From positions 1,798,001 to 1,862,000 of the forward strand of contig NC_019776.1 in the NCBI RefSeq assembly GCF_000317675.1: 64,000 bases of DNA, read 5' to 3'. The notes under the pieces were generated by a model. It was not told where the DNA came from and ran no database searches. It saw only the letters and a program-made list of their open reading frames with translations. The DNA comes from Cyanobacterium aponinum PCC 10605. Its GTDB lineage: Bacteria > Cyanobacteriota > Cyanobacteriia > Cyanobacteriales > Cyanobacteriaceae. Shown here piece after piece: positions 27,407-36,904 of this stretch (position 1 is the first letter of the stretch; every line of letters begins with the position of its first letter). The position numbers and the translations under genes are program-made.

Positions 27407-28771
27407 ATGGCGCATAGATATGATTGCATCATTGTCGGTGCTGGTTTATCTGGATTAATTGCGGCACGCAACTTACAAAGAGCTGGAAAAAATGTCTTGG
27501 TTTTTGAAGCCCAAGACTACGTCGGTGGGCGTATGTTAGGAAAACATATTGCTCCCAACCAGTATATAGATTTAGGTGGTCAATGGGTAGGTCCTACTCA
27601 AGACCGCTTTTTAGCTTTATTAGACGAATATAATATTCCTCGTTTTCCTTCTCCTTTACAAGGGAAAGTAGTGCTAATCTACAACGACAAACGGCAAGAA
27701 TTTAATGGCTTTTTTCAGGGTTTTGCAGAAGGCGATCGCCCTAATGTACCCGAGGAAGAATGGCAAGATGCAATGAAAGCATGGAAAACCTTTGATGAGC
27801 TTTCCCAAAGTTTATCCCCTCAATATCCAGAAGCTAACGAAGAAAATAAAAAACTAGACAGCCAAACTTTTGCTCAGTGGATTCAAGAAAATACGCAAAC
27901 GGATTTCGGTCGTTGGTATTTTGCCTATATGTGCCGTGCAGTGGGGTTTCTAGGACCTGCTGAACCCGATGAAGTTTCACTATTACACGTTTTATGGGGA
28001 AACAAGTCCGCCTCCCAAGCCGAACATCCAGAAGCGGAACTTATCCACGATGGTGCAGGACAAATACCCAGTAAAATTGTCACCGAATTAAACAACGAAA
28101 TTCATCTCAATGAAGCGGTGGTGAAAATCACTCAAGATGATCATGGAGTAGAAGTAACCACCCTCAAAGGCATTTATCAAGCTAATTTCGTCATTGTAGC
28201 CATGCCTCCCTATTTAGCAGGAAAAATAACCTATCATCCTCCCTTACCACCTATCAAGCAACAACTCGCTCAACGCTTTCCCATGGGAACATTAGCCAAA
28301 TTGTTAATCTCCTATGAAACACCATTTTGGCGTTCTCAAGGACTTGCCGGAGTAGGTATGGGAAACACAGAATGGATTGAACTTTTTGCCGATAGTTCAG
28401 ACCCTCGCAGTGGAAAAGGAGTCTTAGCTACTTTTGTCATGGGCGATCGCTATCATCGGTGGATAAAATTAACTAAATCTGAACAAAAATCCGTTGTTTT
28501 ATCAGACTTAGCTAAATATTTAGGACAACAAGCCCTATCTCCCACAACCTTTGATATACAAGACTGGCCTTCCAATCAATGGGTAGGCGGTGGTTATGCC
28601 GCTTTCATGCCTCCGGGAGTATGGACAAGATTTGGACAATCAATCAATAAGCCTTTTAACCGTATTTACTGGGCTGGAACAGAAATCGCAGAAAGGTGGG
28701 CAGGTTTTTTTGATGGTGCAATACGCACAGCCGAAGCCGCCGCAGAAGCTGTTTTAAAATCGGCGGAATAA
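27407..28771 (+). CDS. flavin monoamine oxidase family protein
   Basis: A 454-residue FAD enzyme of the MAO/amino-acid oxidase family. The N-terminus has the dinucleotide-binding fold CIIVGAGLSGLIAARNLQRAG and the FAD-contact loop GGRMLGKHI...YIDLGGQWVGPTQDR. The C-terminus has the second FAD motif YWAGTEIAERWAGFFDGAIRTAEAAA. Substrate-side segments such as WSNPFW-like SYETPFWRSQGLAG are present. No signal peptide or membrane helix is seen, so it is probably cytoplasmic. Such enzymes oxidise amines or L-amino acids to imines and make H2O2; the substrate cannot be read from the sequence. A peroxiredoxin gene lies convergently just downstream, which could be coincidence. Confidence 0.9.
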   Translation: MAHRYDCIIVGAGLSGLIAARNLQRAGKNVLVFEAQDYVGGRMLGKHIAPNQYIDLGGQWVGPTQDRFLALLDEYNIPRFPSPLQGKVVLIYNDKRQEFNGFFQGFAEGDRPNVPEEEWQDAMKAWKTFDELSQSLSPQYPEANEENKKLDSQTFAQWIQENTQTDFGRWYFAYMCRAVGFLGPAEPDEVSLLHVLWGNKSASQAEHPEAELIHDGAGQIPSKIVTELNNEIHLNEAVVKITQDDHGVEVTTLKGIYQANFVIVAMPPYLAGKITYHPPLPPIKQQLAQRFPMGTLAKLLISYETPFWRSQGLAGVGMGNTEWIELFADSSDPRSGKGVLATFVMGDRYHRWIKLTKSEQKSVVLSDLAKYLGQQALSPTTFDIQDWPSNQWVGGGYAAFMPPGVWTRFGQSINKPFNRIYWAGTEIAERWAGFFDGAIRTAEAAAEAVLKSAE

Positions 28772-28839
28772 TTTGAGAGGTTAGGAGATTGGGTTATTGG
28801 GGTGTTAGGGTACTAGGGAGAAGTTAATTAAACTCTTTT

Positions 28840-28885
28840 GCCCTTCTCCCCTTAAAAGGGGAGAAACAGAGGGGTTTATCTCTTG
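28840..28885 (+). repeat. C/G hairpin repeat (short-arm variant)
   Basis: CCCTTCTCCCCTTAAAAGGG continues GGAGAAACAGAGGGG. It lies between two convergent genes and could act as a two-way terminator. The same variant occurs at 7233-7288. Confidence 0.65.
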
Positions 28886-28922
28886 CCCCTTGCCCAAAAA
28901 ATTTATCTCCAACTCAGTTTGA

Positions 28923-29369
28923 TTAGCCTAAAATAGCCAAGATGTCTTGAGCATGAGTTGCAGTTTGCACTTTGTCATCAACATGGGTAATTGTTCCTTC
29001 TCCATCGATGATGTAAGTTACTCTTTGGGGATAAATCTGCCCATTATAAGTCATTTCCACATCATAGGCTTTAGTAATACTTCTATCAGTATCAGCTAAA
29101 AGTTGAAAAGGTAAACCATACTTTTCTTTAAACATTTTATGGGAAGCCTCATCATCATTGCTCACCCCCAAAACTACCATATCTTTGCCTTGATATTCGG
29201 TATAGTTATCACGGAAACTTTGAGCTTCTTTAGTGCAACCGGGAGTATCATCTTTAGGATAAAAGTATAAAACCACAACTTTACCAGCAAAATCGGATAA
29301 GGAAACGGTGTTACCTTGATCATCTTTGGTTGTAAAATTGGGTGCTTTAGTACCTACTGCTAGAGTCAT
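28923..29369 (-). CDS. peroxiredoxin of the BCP/PrxQ type with a single cysteine
   Basis: The 148-residue protein has the thioredoxin-fold peroxidase pattern: APNFTTKDDQGNTVSLSDF, YFYPKDDTPGCTKEAQSFRD with the peroxidatic Cys (about residue 45), and RVTYIIDGEGTI near the C-terminus. BCP/PrxQ enzymes reduce hydroperoxides using thioredoxin. In the usual form a second cysteine follows five residues on (CTxEAC); here that place is Gln, and no other cysteine exists in the chain, so it must work as a 1-Cys enzyme or use an external thiol. Single gene, convergent with the amine oxidase and divergent from the next gene. Confidence 0.92.
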   Translation of the reverse strand: MTLAVGTKAPNFTTKDDQGNTVSLSDFAGKVVVLYFYPKDDTPGCTKEAQSFRDNYTEYQGKDMVVLGVSNDDEASHKMFKEKYGLPFQLLADTDRSITKAYDVEMTYNGQIYPQRVTYIIDGEGTITHVDDKVQTATHAQDILAILG

Positions 29370-29438
29370 AATATTTTCCTACAATTAATATAAACTGTGA
29401 TGCTCTTCTTAATTTTACTTTACAATACTTAACTTCAG

Positions 29439-30152
29439 ATGAAAATACCTTTTCCGAACAACTTTGAACCTCAAAAGCCTTTAAAAATATATGATTATCA
29501 AGATATAACTATTATAATTTTTGCGAAATCTCTCAAGCCTAATCAATTAAGTTTGGTAAATTTATATCAACAAGGAATTATCCCCCCCCATTGGCAATTA
29601 AAAGAGCCTGTAGTTTGTAAACCTCATTCTTTCCAATTATCTTTCCATGAAGGCATAAATATTAATATTGAGATGGGAAAAGTGTCTTTCAGTTATAAAA
29701 AAAAAGCTCATTCCAATTCTTTAGATATTATTGTCAATAACTTTATCGCTAAAATTATTAGTTATCAGTTTCAACGGTTTCAAATAGTTTTTCGTAGATT
29801 AATTACTTTTCCAAAGGGTAAATGCTCAGGTTTAAATTTCATCAACAATAATCTTTTAAGTTTGCAAGAGAGTAGAATACAAGTAAATAGTATTTCACCA
29901 CACAAGATACAGTTAAACTTTGTTTACAAGTTAGAAAATCAACCTTTGTTAATAAGTGTAATTGATACTCCTGTCATAAAAAAGAAAAATAACTATTCTG
30001 GACTATTATTTAGAGGATTAATTAATGATGAAAATACTAAAAGGCTGAATAGAAATAAATATCAAGATAATCATTCAGGTTCAAATATCATCAGTAATTA
30101 TCCTAAGTATTTAGATTTTTTTAATCAGATTGTCAATAGCTATTTACTGTAA
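29439..30152 (+). CDS. hypothetical protein
   Basis: A 237-residue, basic, AT-rich-coded protein that I do not recognise. No signal peptide, membrane helix or nucleotide-binding motif is visible. The N-terminal half reads as mixed beta-strands (QDITIIIFAKSLKPNQLSLV, INIEMGKVSFSYKKKAHS). The C-terminal third is rich in Asn and Lys and probably partly disordered (NRNKYQDNHSGSNIISNYPK). It starts at ATG 29439, 69 bp from the divergent peroxiredoxin start. The open frame of over 700 bp in the least stop-prone frame argues that it is real. No function can be suggested. Confidence 0.6.
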   Translation: MKIPFPNNFEPQKPLKIYDYQDITIIIFAKSLKPNQLSLVNLYQQGIIPPHWQLKEPVVCKPHSFQLSFHEGININIEMGKVSFSYKKKAHSNSLDIIVNNFIAKIISYQFQRFQIVFRRLITFPKGKCSGLNFINNNLLSLQESRIQVNSISPHKIQLNFVYKLENQPLLISVIDTPVIKKKNNYSGLLFRGLINDENTKRLNRNKYQDNHSGSNIISNYPKYLDFFNQIVNSYLL

Positions 30153-30496
30153 TCAATTGAAGAAGGCAAGAGGCAAAAGTATGATTTAGGGGGAAATTCT
30201 GACCCGCCTTTAACCAAAGACTTCCAAATCATAAATTTTAGTAAGGGACTTATTAAAGCCCATTGGGGGAAGCAGAAAGGTTTTTCTTCTATAAGAAATG
30301 CAAACTAGCTTAGGTGTAAGATGATTGGTACATTTTTGAGTTTGGTTGAAATTGGGAAATTTTTTCTGAACAGGATAAGCTATGGGGGAAATATCAAAAA
30401 TCATAAATATGAGTTATTATCAAATGACTAGGATTAAGTTAAATTAAATTAACAAATTAAAGTCAAGTATATTTGTTAGATACATATTAAATTATT
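30153..30496. other. intergenic region, no convincing gene
   Basis: It holds a 64-codon minus-strand frame (30210-30404; contains KCTNHLTPKLVCISYRRK) that looks like it could be a worn fragment of an old insertion, but has no known motif, so I do not call it. The right part is AT-rich promoter DNA for the PRC-barrel gene. Confidence 0.45.
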
Positions 30497-31465
30497 ATGA
30501 TAGATGCACAAAGTAGCTTAAGGAATGAGTTTTTAAATACTCAAGTTATTACTAGAAATACAGGCAAAAGATTAGGGGTTGTCAAGGAGGTATTAGTAGA
30601 TGTCGATCGCAGAGAAGTAGTTGCACTAGGGTTAAGAGATAATCGTTTAGCCATGTCTGGTATTCCTAAATATATGTATCTCGATCGCATTTCACAAATG
30701 GGAGACGTGGTTTTAGTAGAAGACGAGGATGTCATTGAAGATGTTGATATAGACCTTTATAGTGCTTTAATTAATTCCGAAGTTGTCACCGAAACAGGTG
30801 AACCTTTAGGTAAGGTAAGAGATTTTCAATTTAATCAAGAAAATGGTCAATTAAACTCTTTAATTATAGCTGCGATCGGTCTTCCCCAAATACCTGAACA
30901 GTTAATTAGTACCTATGAAATATCTGTAGATGAAATTGTTAGTAGTGGACCTAATCGTATTATCGTTTTTGAAGGTGCAGAGGAACGAGTAACACAAATA
31001 ACAGTAGGGCTATTAGAAAGACTCGGAATTGGTCGTCCTCCTTGGGAAAAAGACGAAGACGAGATGTACTACGCACCTACCACTCCCCCAGAAAATCAGT
31101 TACCAACAGGAGTACCAATGCGACCCGTTGCCCAACCGAAACCTCAACGCACGGCTGTGGTAGAGGAAAATTGGACTGAAGATGAATGGGAACAAGCAGA
31201 AGTTATTACTCCTCCTCCTGCCCGTCGTCAAGAAGCAATGGCTTATCAGGAAGAAATAGAAGAAGACAACTGGGGAGAAAGTGGGGTTGAAAGAGAACCT
31301 GCACCTCGTTATCAACTCAATAACTATGATAAATCGGAAACACGCTCTAAATATGACGAATCCTTAGAAGATGATATGTGGGATGATGATGTTGAGGATG
31401 ATTATCGTCCCCAAAAAGTAAATATTCCCCAAAAACAGAAAATGCCCGAGTACGAGGAATACTAA
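30497..31465 (+). CDS. PRC-barrel domain protein with acidic tail
   Basis: The 322 residues begin with two PRC-barrel domains: about 8-80 (SLRNEFLNTQVITRNTGKRL, VLVDVDRREVVALGL) and about 88-165 (LINSEVVTETGEPLGKVRDF, LNSLIIAAIGLP). The C-terminal ~130 residues are Pro-, Glu- and Asp-rich with repeated Trp in short acidic motifs (ENWTEDEWEQ, EDNWGESG, EDDMWDDDVEDD), probably disordered. PRC barrels occur in RNA-processing and photosynthetic reaction-centre proteins. The exact role of this cyanobacterial version is unknown, though it is widespread. Start at ATG 30497. It is followed by repeats and then rpaB. Confidence 0.85.
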   Translation: MIDAQSSLRNEFLNTQVITRNTGKRLGVVKEVLVDVDRREVVALGLRDNRLAMSGIPKYMYLDRISQMGDVVLVEDEDVIEDVDIDLYSALINSEVVTETGEPLGKVRDFQFNQENGQLNSLIIAAIGLPQIPEQLISTYEISVDEIVSSGPNRIIVFEGAEERVTQITVGLLERLGIGRPPWEKDEDEMYYAPTTPPENQLPTGVPMRPVAQPKPQRTAVVEENWTEDEWEQAEVITPPPARRQEAMAYQEEIEEDNWGESGVEREPAPRYQLNNYDKSETRSKYDESLEDDMWDDDVEDDYRPQKVNIPQKQKMPEYEEY

Positions 31466-31785
31466 GTAAACCTCAATTCAGCCCAAGAATACAAAATCGG
31501 GTTAGGTTTCAGGTAGCAGGTGTCAGGTTTCAGGTGTTAGGGTATTGGGGTGGTAGGGGTTGAATATATTCAACCCTTACGGGAAGTTAATTAAAAAGTT
31601 TTGCCTTCCCCCCTTTCGAGGGGAGATAAAGGGGGGTTTGCTCTTTATTCCTTTAGCTACCTGACAAAATACTTTTTCTGTAAGCCCGAATTATTTACTG
31701 ATTACTGATTCCTCATGACTCATTTTTCCTATAAACTAGATCAAATAAATATATAAGAAAAATCTTTAGTATAGGAGAGCAAAAA
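31466..31785. other. intergenic region with three repeat families, leader of rpaB
   Basis: It contains the post-stop repeat AACCTCAATTCAGCCCAAGA (31468-31520) with CAGG tracts, the palindrome unit at 31553-31580 and a C/G hairpin unit at 31602-31642. The last ~100 bp before 31786 are AT-rich and hold the rpaB promoter. Confidence 0.7.
31553..31580. repeat. palindromic repeat, copy 1 of 3
   Basis: The core GGGTTGAATATATTCAACCC is a perfect 20-base palindrome flanked by GTAG and TTAC. Identical cores occur at 36905-36932 and 54283-54310. Confidence 0.85.
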
Positions 31786-32520
31786 TTGGAAACTCAAAAA
31801 GAGAAAATTTTAGTAGTTGACGATGAAGCAAGTATTCGCCGTATTTTAGAAACTCGTCTCTCGATGATTGGTTATGATGTTGTCACTGCCGCTGATGGAG
31901 AAGATGCGATCGCAACTTTTCATGAAACTCAACCAGATTTAGTGGTTTTAGACGTAATGATGCCCAAATTAGACGGCTATGGAGTTTGTCAAGAACTAAG
32001 AAAAGAATCTGATATACCCATTATTATGTTAACTGCTTTAGGAGATGTAGCAGATCGCATTACAGGTTTAGAGCTAGGAGCAGATGATTATGTGGTAAAA
32101 CCTTTCTCTCCCAAAGAATTAGAAGCAAGAATCCGCTCTGTGTTAAGAAGAGTTGACAAAACAGGAGTTGCAGGAATACCTAGTTCGGGAGTTATCTCCA
32201 TTAACTCTATCAGAATTGACACCAACAAAAGACAGGTTTACAAAGGAGATCAAAGAATCCGCTTAACAGGAATGGAATTTAGCTTACTAGAACTGCTTGT
32301 AAGTAAATCAGGAGAACCTTTTTCTCGCTCAGAAATCTTACAGGAGGTTTGGGGATATACACCTGAGCGTCATGTCGATACTAGAGTTGTGGACGTTCAC
32401 GTATCCCGTTTAAGAGCAAAATTAGAAGATGACCCTAGCAATCCTGAACTGATTTTAACCGCTAGAGGTACAGGATATTTGTTTCAAAGGATATTAGAAC
32501 CGGGAGAAAAGAAAAAGTAG
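31786..32520 (+). CDS. rpaB: OmpR-family response regulator RpaB
   Basis: RpaB is the essential cyanobacterial/plastid (ycf27) regulator that controls high-light and photosystem genes and works with the kinase NblS. The 244-residue protein has a receiver domain (about 1-125: ILVVDDEASIRRILETRL, phospho-acceptor Asp in LVVLDVMMPKLDGYG, KPFSPKELEARI). It also has a winged-helix DNA-binding domain (about 140-238: RIRLTGMEFSLLELLVSKSG, GYTPERHVDTRVVDVHVSRL). The start is the TTG at 31786, with GGAGAGC seven bases upstream; the first residues (METQKEKILVVDD) agree with the family. Its targets carry HLR1 sites; I did not locate one with confidence here. Confidence 0.92.
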   Translation: METQKEKILVVDDEASIRRILETRLSMIGYDVVTAADGEDAIATFHETQPDLVVLDVMMPKLDGYGVCQELRKESDIPIIMLTALGDVADRITGLELGADDYVVKPFSPKELEARIRSVLRRVDKTGVAGIPSSGVISINSIRIDTNKRQVYKGDQRIRLTGMEFSLLELLVSKSGEPFSRSEILQEVWGYTPERHVDTRVVDVHVSRLRAKLEDDPSNPELILTARGTGYLFQRILEPGEKKK

Positions 32521-32840
32521 GAAATCAATGATTAATTAGGGGTTGATCAAAAAGTGGTGTTAGGGGGAGATAACAGGCGACGGGGAACAAGAAACAGCTC
32601 AGAATACTTATAAATTAAAGACTTTAGCCAAATAGTTATTTTTCACAAATCGAGCATTTGTATCAATAGTATTTGATTAGAATGGAAGAAATAGAGAATT
32701 TTTGAGACAAAACAAGGCTATTTTGCTATTTTTTCCAGTACCTTCAATGAAATAAGAGTGTTAACCTTCGCCTAACCTCAAATTCAAAAAAAGTAATTAT
32801 CCTGAAAATATTGACAGGACTAAATTACATAAAGAAAAAA
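32521..32840. other. intergenic region, promoter of pyruvate kinase gene
   Basis: Nothing beyond AT-rich DNA and short purine tracts is seen. A TTGACA hexamer at 32811 lies close to the start codon. Confidence 0.5.
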
Positions 32841-34253
32841 ATGAAGCACCATACTAAAATTGTCGCAACCATAGGACCTGCGAGTAACTCTCCTGAAATT
32901 ATTAAGCAAATGGTAATGGCGGGAATGAGTGTGGCTAGACTAAATTTTTCTCATGGTACTTATGAAGACCATGCTCAAATTGTATCTTTACTAAGAAGGG
33001 TATCAGAAGAATTAGATACTCCTATTACTTTATTACAAGATTTACAAGGACCAAAGATTAGAGTTGGTCAATTACCTTCAGGGCAAGTAGAGATAAAGCA
33101 AGGAGATAAATTAACTCTTATTCCCGAAAATTGGGAGCAAACAGGAGAAAATATCATTACCATTGACTATCCTTACTTAGCAGAAGAAGCGGAAATTGGT
33201 ACACAAATCCTTCTCGATGATGGTTTGTTAGAGTTTAAAATTGTTGCCATAGAGAAACCTATGGTTATTTGTGAAGTAATAGAAGGGGGAATCCTTAAAA
33301 GTCGTAAGGGGGTGAATTTACCAAGTCTTAATCTGCGCTTACCTTCTATGACAGAAAAGGATAAAAAAGATCTAAAATTTGGCTTATCTCAGGGAGTTGA
33401 TTGGGTTTCCCTCAGTTTTGTTCGTAGGGCGCAAGATATAATCACTTTAAAACAATTTTTAGCTCAAAATAATGCACAAGATACCCCTGTAATTGCCAAA
33501 ATTGAAAAACCCCAAGCGGTTGATAACCTCGAAGAAATTATTAATGAGTGTGATGGCATCATGGTGGCAAGAGGAGATTTAGGAGTGGAAATGAGTCCTG
33601 AGAAAGTTCCTTTACTGCAAAAACAAATTATTTCTTTATGTAATCGACAAGTTAAGCCGGTAATTACCGCTACACAAATGTTAGATAGTATGATACGCAG
33701 TCCTCGTCCCACCCGTGCAGAAGCCAGTGATGTAGCCAATGCGATTATTGATGGTACGGATGCAATTATGTTATCAGGAGAGTCGGCAGTCGGTTCATAT
33801 CCTGTTAAAGCGGTGGAAATGATGGCGAAAATAGCTTTAAGTGTTGAACCTAATTTGAATTTTACGAATCATCCTCCTTCTTTGAGTGATGAAACCCATG
33901 CTTTGAGCGAGGCTTTAAATGCCATTGACAAAACTATGTCTCTCAAATTCATTGTTGCTTATACGAAAAGTGGCTATAGTGCCATAATTGCGGCGGGAGA
34001 GCGTTCTAAAACTCCTGTGTTAGCTTTAACGGTAGAAGATAAAGTTTATCATCGTCTTAATCTTGTTTGGGGTGTGAAGCCGATTTTAATTGATCAAGAG
34101 CCTCTCAACTTTGAAGATTTACTCAATCAGGTAGAAACGGTTATTCATAGACGCAATTTAGCGAAAAAAGGCGATCGCATCTTAATTATGGCGGGTATTC
34201 CTACGGGAATTAGTAAAGGCACTAATTTTTTAAAAATACACGTTATAAGCTAA
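32841..34253 (+). CDS. pyk: pyruvate kinase
   Basis: It transfers phosphate from phosphoenolpyruvate to ADP, the last step of glycolysis. From ATG 32841 the protein is 470 residues, the short form without a C-terminal PEP-utiliser domain; other cyanobacterial paralogues are nearer 590. Family motifs are [33 protein letters not shown], the active-site [17 protein letters not shown] with catalytic Lys, [15 protein letters not shown] and [25 protein letters not shown] at 32811 would add ten residues, but the family starts at [15 protein letters not shown]. Single gene. Confidence 0.94.
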   Translation: MKHHTKIVATIGPASNSPEIIKQMVMAGMSVARLNFSHGTYEDHAQIVSLLRRVSEELDTPITLLQDLQGPKIRVGQLPSGQVEIKQGDKLTLIPENWEQTGENIITIDYPYLAEEAEIGTQILLDDGLLEFKIVAIEKPMVICEVIEGGILKSRKGVNLPSLNLRLPSMTEKDKKDLKFGLSQGVDWVSLSFVRRAQDIITLKQFLAQNNAQDTPVIAKIEKPQAVDNLEEIINECDGIMVARGDLGVEMSPEKVPLLQKQIISLCNRQVKPVITATQMLDSMIRSPRPTRAEASDVANAIIDGTDAIMLSGESAVGSYPVKAVEMMAKIALSVEPNLNFTNHPPSLSDETHALSEALNAIDKTMSLKFIVAYTKSGYSAIIAAGERSKTPVLALTVEDKVYHRLNLVWGVKPILIDQEPLNFEDLLNQVETVIHRRNLAKKGDRILIMAGIPTGISKGTNFLKIHVIS

Positions 34254-34290
34254 ATTAAATCAGTTCAGTTTAATAATATCAAGGCAGGTA

Positions 34291-34920
34291 TCAGGTTTTA
34301 AATAAGAGGAAAAATGCGATCGCAATCATCATTGTTCCAGCGACATAATTAATATATTTAAAATTATTATTTTTCTTTAAAACTGAGCCTGTTTTATAAC
34401 TAAAAAAAGCATAAATAAACTTGATTCCCCCCACAGCAATAATAGTAATTAAAATGATAATAAAAGTATCCATTAAAGAAACACTAGATAAATCCAAAAA
34501 AGCAGGTAAAAAACTCAAATAAAAAAGAATCGCTTTTAAATCGGCAGTTGTTATCACAAATCCCATGAGAAAACTAGCTATAAAAGAAGACTTTTCATTT
34601 GATTTAACTAAGATTTGATTGACTGGTGTTTTTCTCCATAAACTTAAGCCTAACCACAATAAATATAAAGCACCAATATATTTAATTAAACTGAAAAAAA
34701 TATTAATTCCCGCAAAAATTGATAAACCATAAATCGCCACAATTAGAAATAAAATATCTCCCGAAACTATGCCCATAGCCGTCCAAATTCCATGAGTTAA
34801 ACCGTGAGTAATGGTTCGTGTTGATACGGTTAAAACGCTCATGCTGGGTATTGAAGCTAAAATTACCATCGCCGTAAAAAGAGCGATCGCACTACTGAAA
34901 GTTAAACTTATATTCATCAT
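34291..34920 (-). CDS. LysE/RhtB-family amino-acid exporter
   Basis: A protein of about 209 residues with six hydrophobic segments, the length and pattern of LysE/RhtB translocators. These export amino acids or their analogues across the plasma membrane. The family-like N-terminal part reads ILASIPSMSVLTVSTRTITHGLTHGIWTAMGI, followed by IKYIGALYLLWLGLSLWRK. ATG 34920 is preferred; a TTG at 34926 would add two residues. It is convergent with the pyruvate kinase gene, 37 bp away, and divergent from the Mrp pair. Substrate unknown. Confidence 0.87.
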   Translation of the reverse strand: MMNISLTFSSAIALFTAMVILASIPSMSVLTVSTRTITHGLTHGIWTAMGIVSGDILFLIVAIYGLSIFAGINIFFSLIKYIGALYLLWLGLSLWRKTPVNQILVKSNEKSSFIASFLMGFVITTADLKAILFYLSFLPAFLDLSSVSLMDTFIIILITIIAVGGIKFIYAFFSYKTGSVLKKNNNFKYINYVAGTMMIAIAFFLLFKT

Positions 34921-35077
34921 GATCAAAATTCTATCACCTCACCCATAAAAGAAGGAATAAATCAGTTGTCAACGGTAAAAATATGTTTTATATTAGAACA
35001 ATTATTATAGATTAAACTCTATTTAAAATTTTATATTTATTGATTTTTAGCTATTTAAAGAACTGACAATTAAGCCA

Positions 35078-35419
35078 ATGATAATTTTAGAGGGATTTAT
35101 TCTTGCGACAATCCTCTGTGGATTTTTAGGGATTATGTTAAAGCGTAATCTAGTTATGAAAATTATGGGCATGGATGTAATGAGTAGTGGGGTTATTGCT
35201 TATTATGTCTTTATTGCTTCTCGGAAGGGTTTTTTTACCCCTATTCTCACCGCTAAGGATAACGTTGATTATGCGGACCCAGTACCTCAAGCAGTCATTT
35301 TAACAGCTATTGTAATTGGTTTTTCCATTCAGGCTTTGATGTTAGTGGGTGTCATGAAATTAGCTGTTGATAATCCTACATTAGAAACCGACGAGATTGA
35401 AAATACTATTGGAAAATAA
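35078..35419 (+). CDS. mrpC: Mrp-type cation:proton antiporter subunit C (NuoK-like)
   Basis: The 113-residue protein has three membrane helices and the NuoK/MrpC layout: the helix GFILATILCGFLGIMLKRNL, then MKIMGMDVMSSGVIAYYV, and the last helix PVPQAVILTAIVIGFSIQALML with the PQAxxLTAIVI motif that marks MrpC. It belongs to Mrp (Mnh) antiporters, which exchange Na+ or K+ for protons. The TAA stop overlaps the next start (TAATG), a sign of translational coupling to subunit D. No genes for the other Mrp subunits (A, B, E, F, G) are nearby. Confidence 0.85.
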   Translation: MIILEGFILATILCGFLGIMLKRNLVMKIMGMDVMSSGVIAYYVFIASRKGFFTPILTAKDNVDYADPVPQAVILTAIVIGFSIQALMLVGVMKLAVDNPTLETDEIENTIGK

Positions 35420-36855
35420 TGGATACTATTACTTTAATTTGGTTAGCTTTACCTTTTTTGGCAGGTTTTATTATTTACTTATTGCCAAAATGTAGTCGCA
35501 TACTTTCCCTTGCAGTTTTATCAATTTCTGTTTTGTATCCTTTTTGGTTACTCACTTCTGGGCAGGATTTAACTTTACAATTATTAGACAATTTTGGTGT
35601 TAGTCTTTTCATCGATAAGCTAAGTGGCTATTTTATTCTTACCAATAGTCTTGTTACCATTGCCGTCTTATTTTATTGTTGGTATGAGGAAAGAAAGGCT
35701 TTTTTCTATACCCAATTAATGATTCTCTACGGTAGTGTTAACGCTTGTTTTATTGGCTACGACTTTATCAGTTTTTATGTTGCCATTGAGGTTATTAGCA
35801 TTGCCGCTTTTCTTTTAATAGTTTATCCTCGCACGGACAAAAGTATCTGGATCGGTTTACGGTATCTCTTTGTTAGTAATACAGCAATGTTGTTTTACCT
35901 GATAGGAGCAATTTTAATCTACAAAGCTAATAATTCTTTTAGTTTCAACGGTTTAAGTAATTCCCCCCCAGAAGCGATCGCACTTATTCTGTTAGGATTA
36001 TTAGCTAAAGGAGGAGTCTTTGTCTCTGGATTATGGTTGCCCCTCACCCATGCCTCCGCCGAAACCCCCGTATCCGCATTGTTATCAGGAGTAGTAGTTA
36101 AAGCAGGAGTTTATCCCCTAATTCGCCTTGCTTTAATTGTGGATGAGATGGATCATATTGTACGCATTGTAGCTATAGCCACTGCCCTGCTAGGAGTCAT
36201 CTACGCTATTTTTGAAAGCGATGTCAAGAGAATGTTAGCCTTTCACACCGTATCTCAATTAGGTTTTGTTTTGGCTTCTCCTCCCGTTGCAGGAATTTAT
36301 GCCCTTTTTCACGGCTTAGTAAAATCTAGCTTATTTTTAATGGCAGGTTCATTGCCAACACGGAATATCAAAGAATTAAAACACACTAATATTAATACTT
36401 ATTTATGGATAGCCTTAGTCATCGCTAGTTTATCCATTTCCGGTGTACCTTTACTCGCTGGATATTGTGCCAAAGTTTTAACGGTTAAAAATCTTTATCC
36501 ATGGCAAGTAATGTTAATGAATATTGCCGCCGTTGGTACAGCTATTTCCTTCGCCAAATTTATTTTTTTACCCCACGATACATCCGCCAAGATACTAAAA
36601 CAAAATTGGGGTTTTTGGTTTGGAGTTATTTTTTTGTTGGCAGGTTTAATTTTTGCTAACGGTTTCTATCTATCTACTTACACCCTAAGTAATATTATTA
36701 AAGCCCTAATTACAGTCTTCATTGGTTGGTTAGTTTACTTTGTCTTAATCAAAAAAGCGGTTATCAAATTACCTCGCATCCTAGAAGATTTTGATCATCT
36801 CATTGGCATTATGAGCTTAACCCTAGTGGGCTTATTTTGGATGGTTTTACCATAG
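35419..36855 (+). CDS. mrpD: Mrp-type cation:proton antiporter subunit D (NuoL/M/N-like)
   Basis: The 478-residue protein has about 13-14 membrane helices and belongs to the proton-conducting NuoL/M/N/MrpA/D family. Key parts are the helix with FYVAIEVISIAAFLLIVYP (conserved Glu), LLGLLAKGGVFVSGLWLPLTHASAETPVSALLSG (the conserved Lys and His-Ala helix), and ESDVKRMLAFHTVSQLGFVL. MrpD carries one of the ion channels of the Mrp complex. It overlaps mrpC by one base. The pair stands alone and is followed by repeat DNA, so if a full Mrp complex forms, its other subunits must come from elsewhere. Confidence 0.85.
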   Translation: MDTITLIWLALPFLAGFIIYLLPKCSRILSLAVLSISVLYPFWLLTSGQDLTLQLLDNFGVSLFIDKLSGYFILTNSLVTIAVLFYCWYEERKAFFYTQLMILYGSVNACFIGYDFISFYVAIEVISIAAFLLIVYPRTDKSIWIGLRYLFVSNTAMLFYLIGAILIYKANNSFSFNGLSNSPPEAIALILLGLLAKGGVFVSGLWLPLTHASAETPVSALLSGVVVKAGVYPLIRLALIVDEMDHIVRIVAIATALLGVIYAIFESDVKRMLAFHTVSQLGFVLASPPVAGIYALFHGLVKSSLFLMAGSLPTRNIKELKHTNINTYLWIALVIASLSISGVPLLAGYCAKVLTVKNLYPWQVMLMNIAAVGTAISFAKFIFLPHDTSAKILKQNWGFWFGVIFLLAGLIFANGFYLSTYTLSNIIKALITVFIGWLVYFVLIKKAVIKLPRILEDFDHLIGIMSLTLVGLFWMVLP

Positions 36856-36904
36856 TTAACCTCAGTTCGATTTAAGAATATCCGATAAGGTTAGGTGTCA
36901 GGTT

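Noticed and set aside
27407-29369. Amine oxidase and peroxiredoxin as a designed H2O2-making and -removing pair
   Set aside because: The genes converge and do not share a transcript; neighbourhood alone is too weak.
30210-30404. 64-codon minus-strand frame
   Set aside because: Looks like it might be an insertion remnant, but no known motif is present and the surrounding bases give no ends. Left as intergenic.
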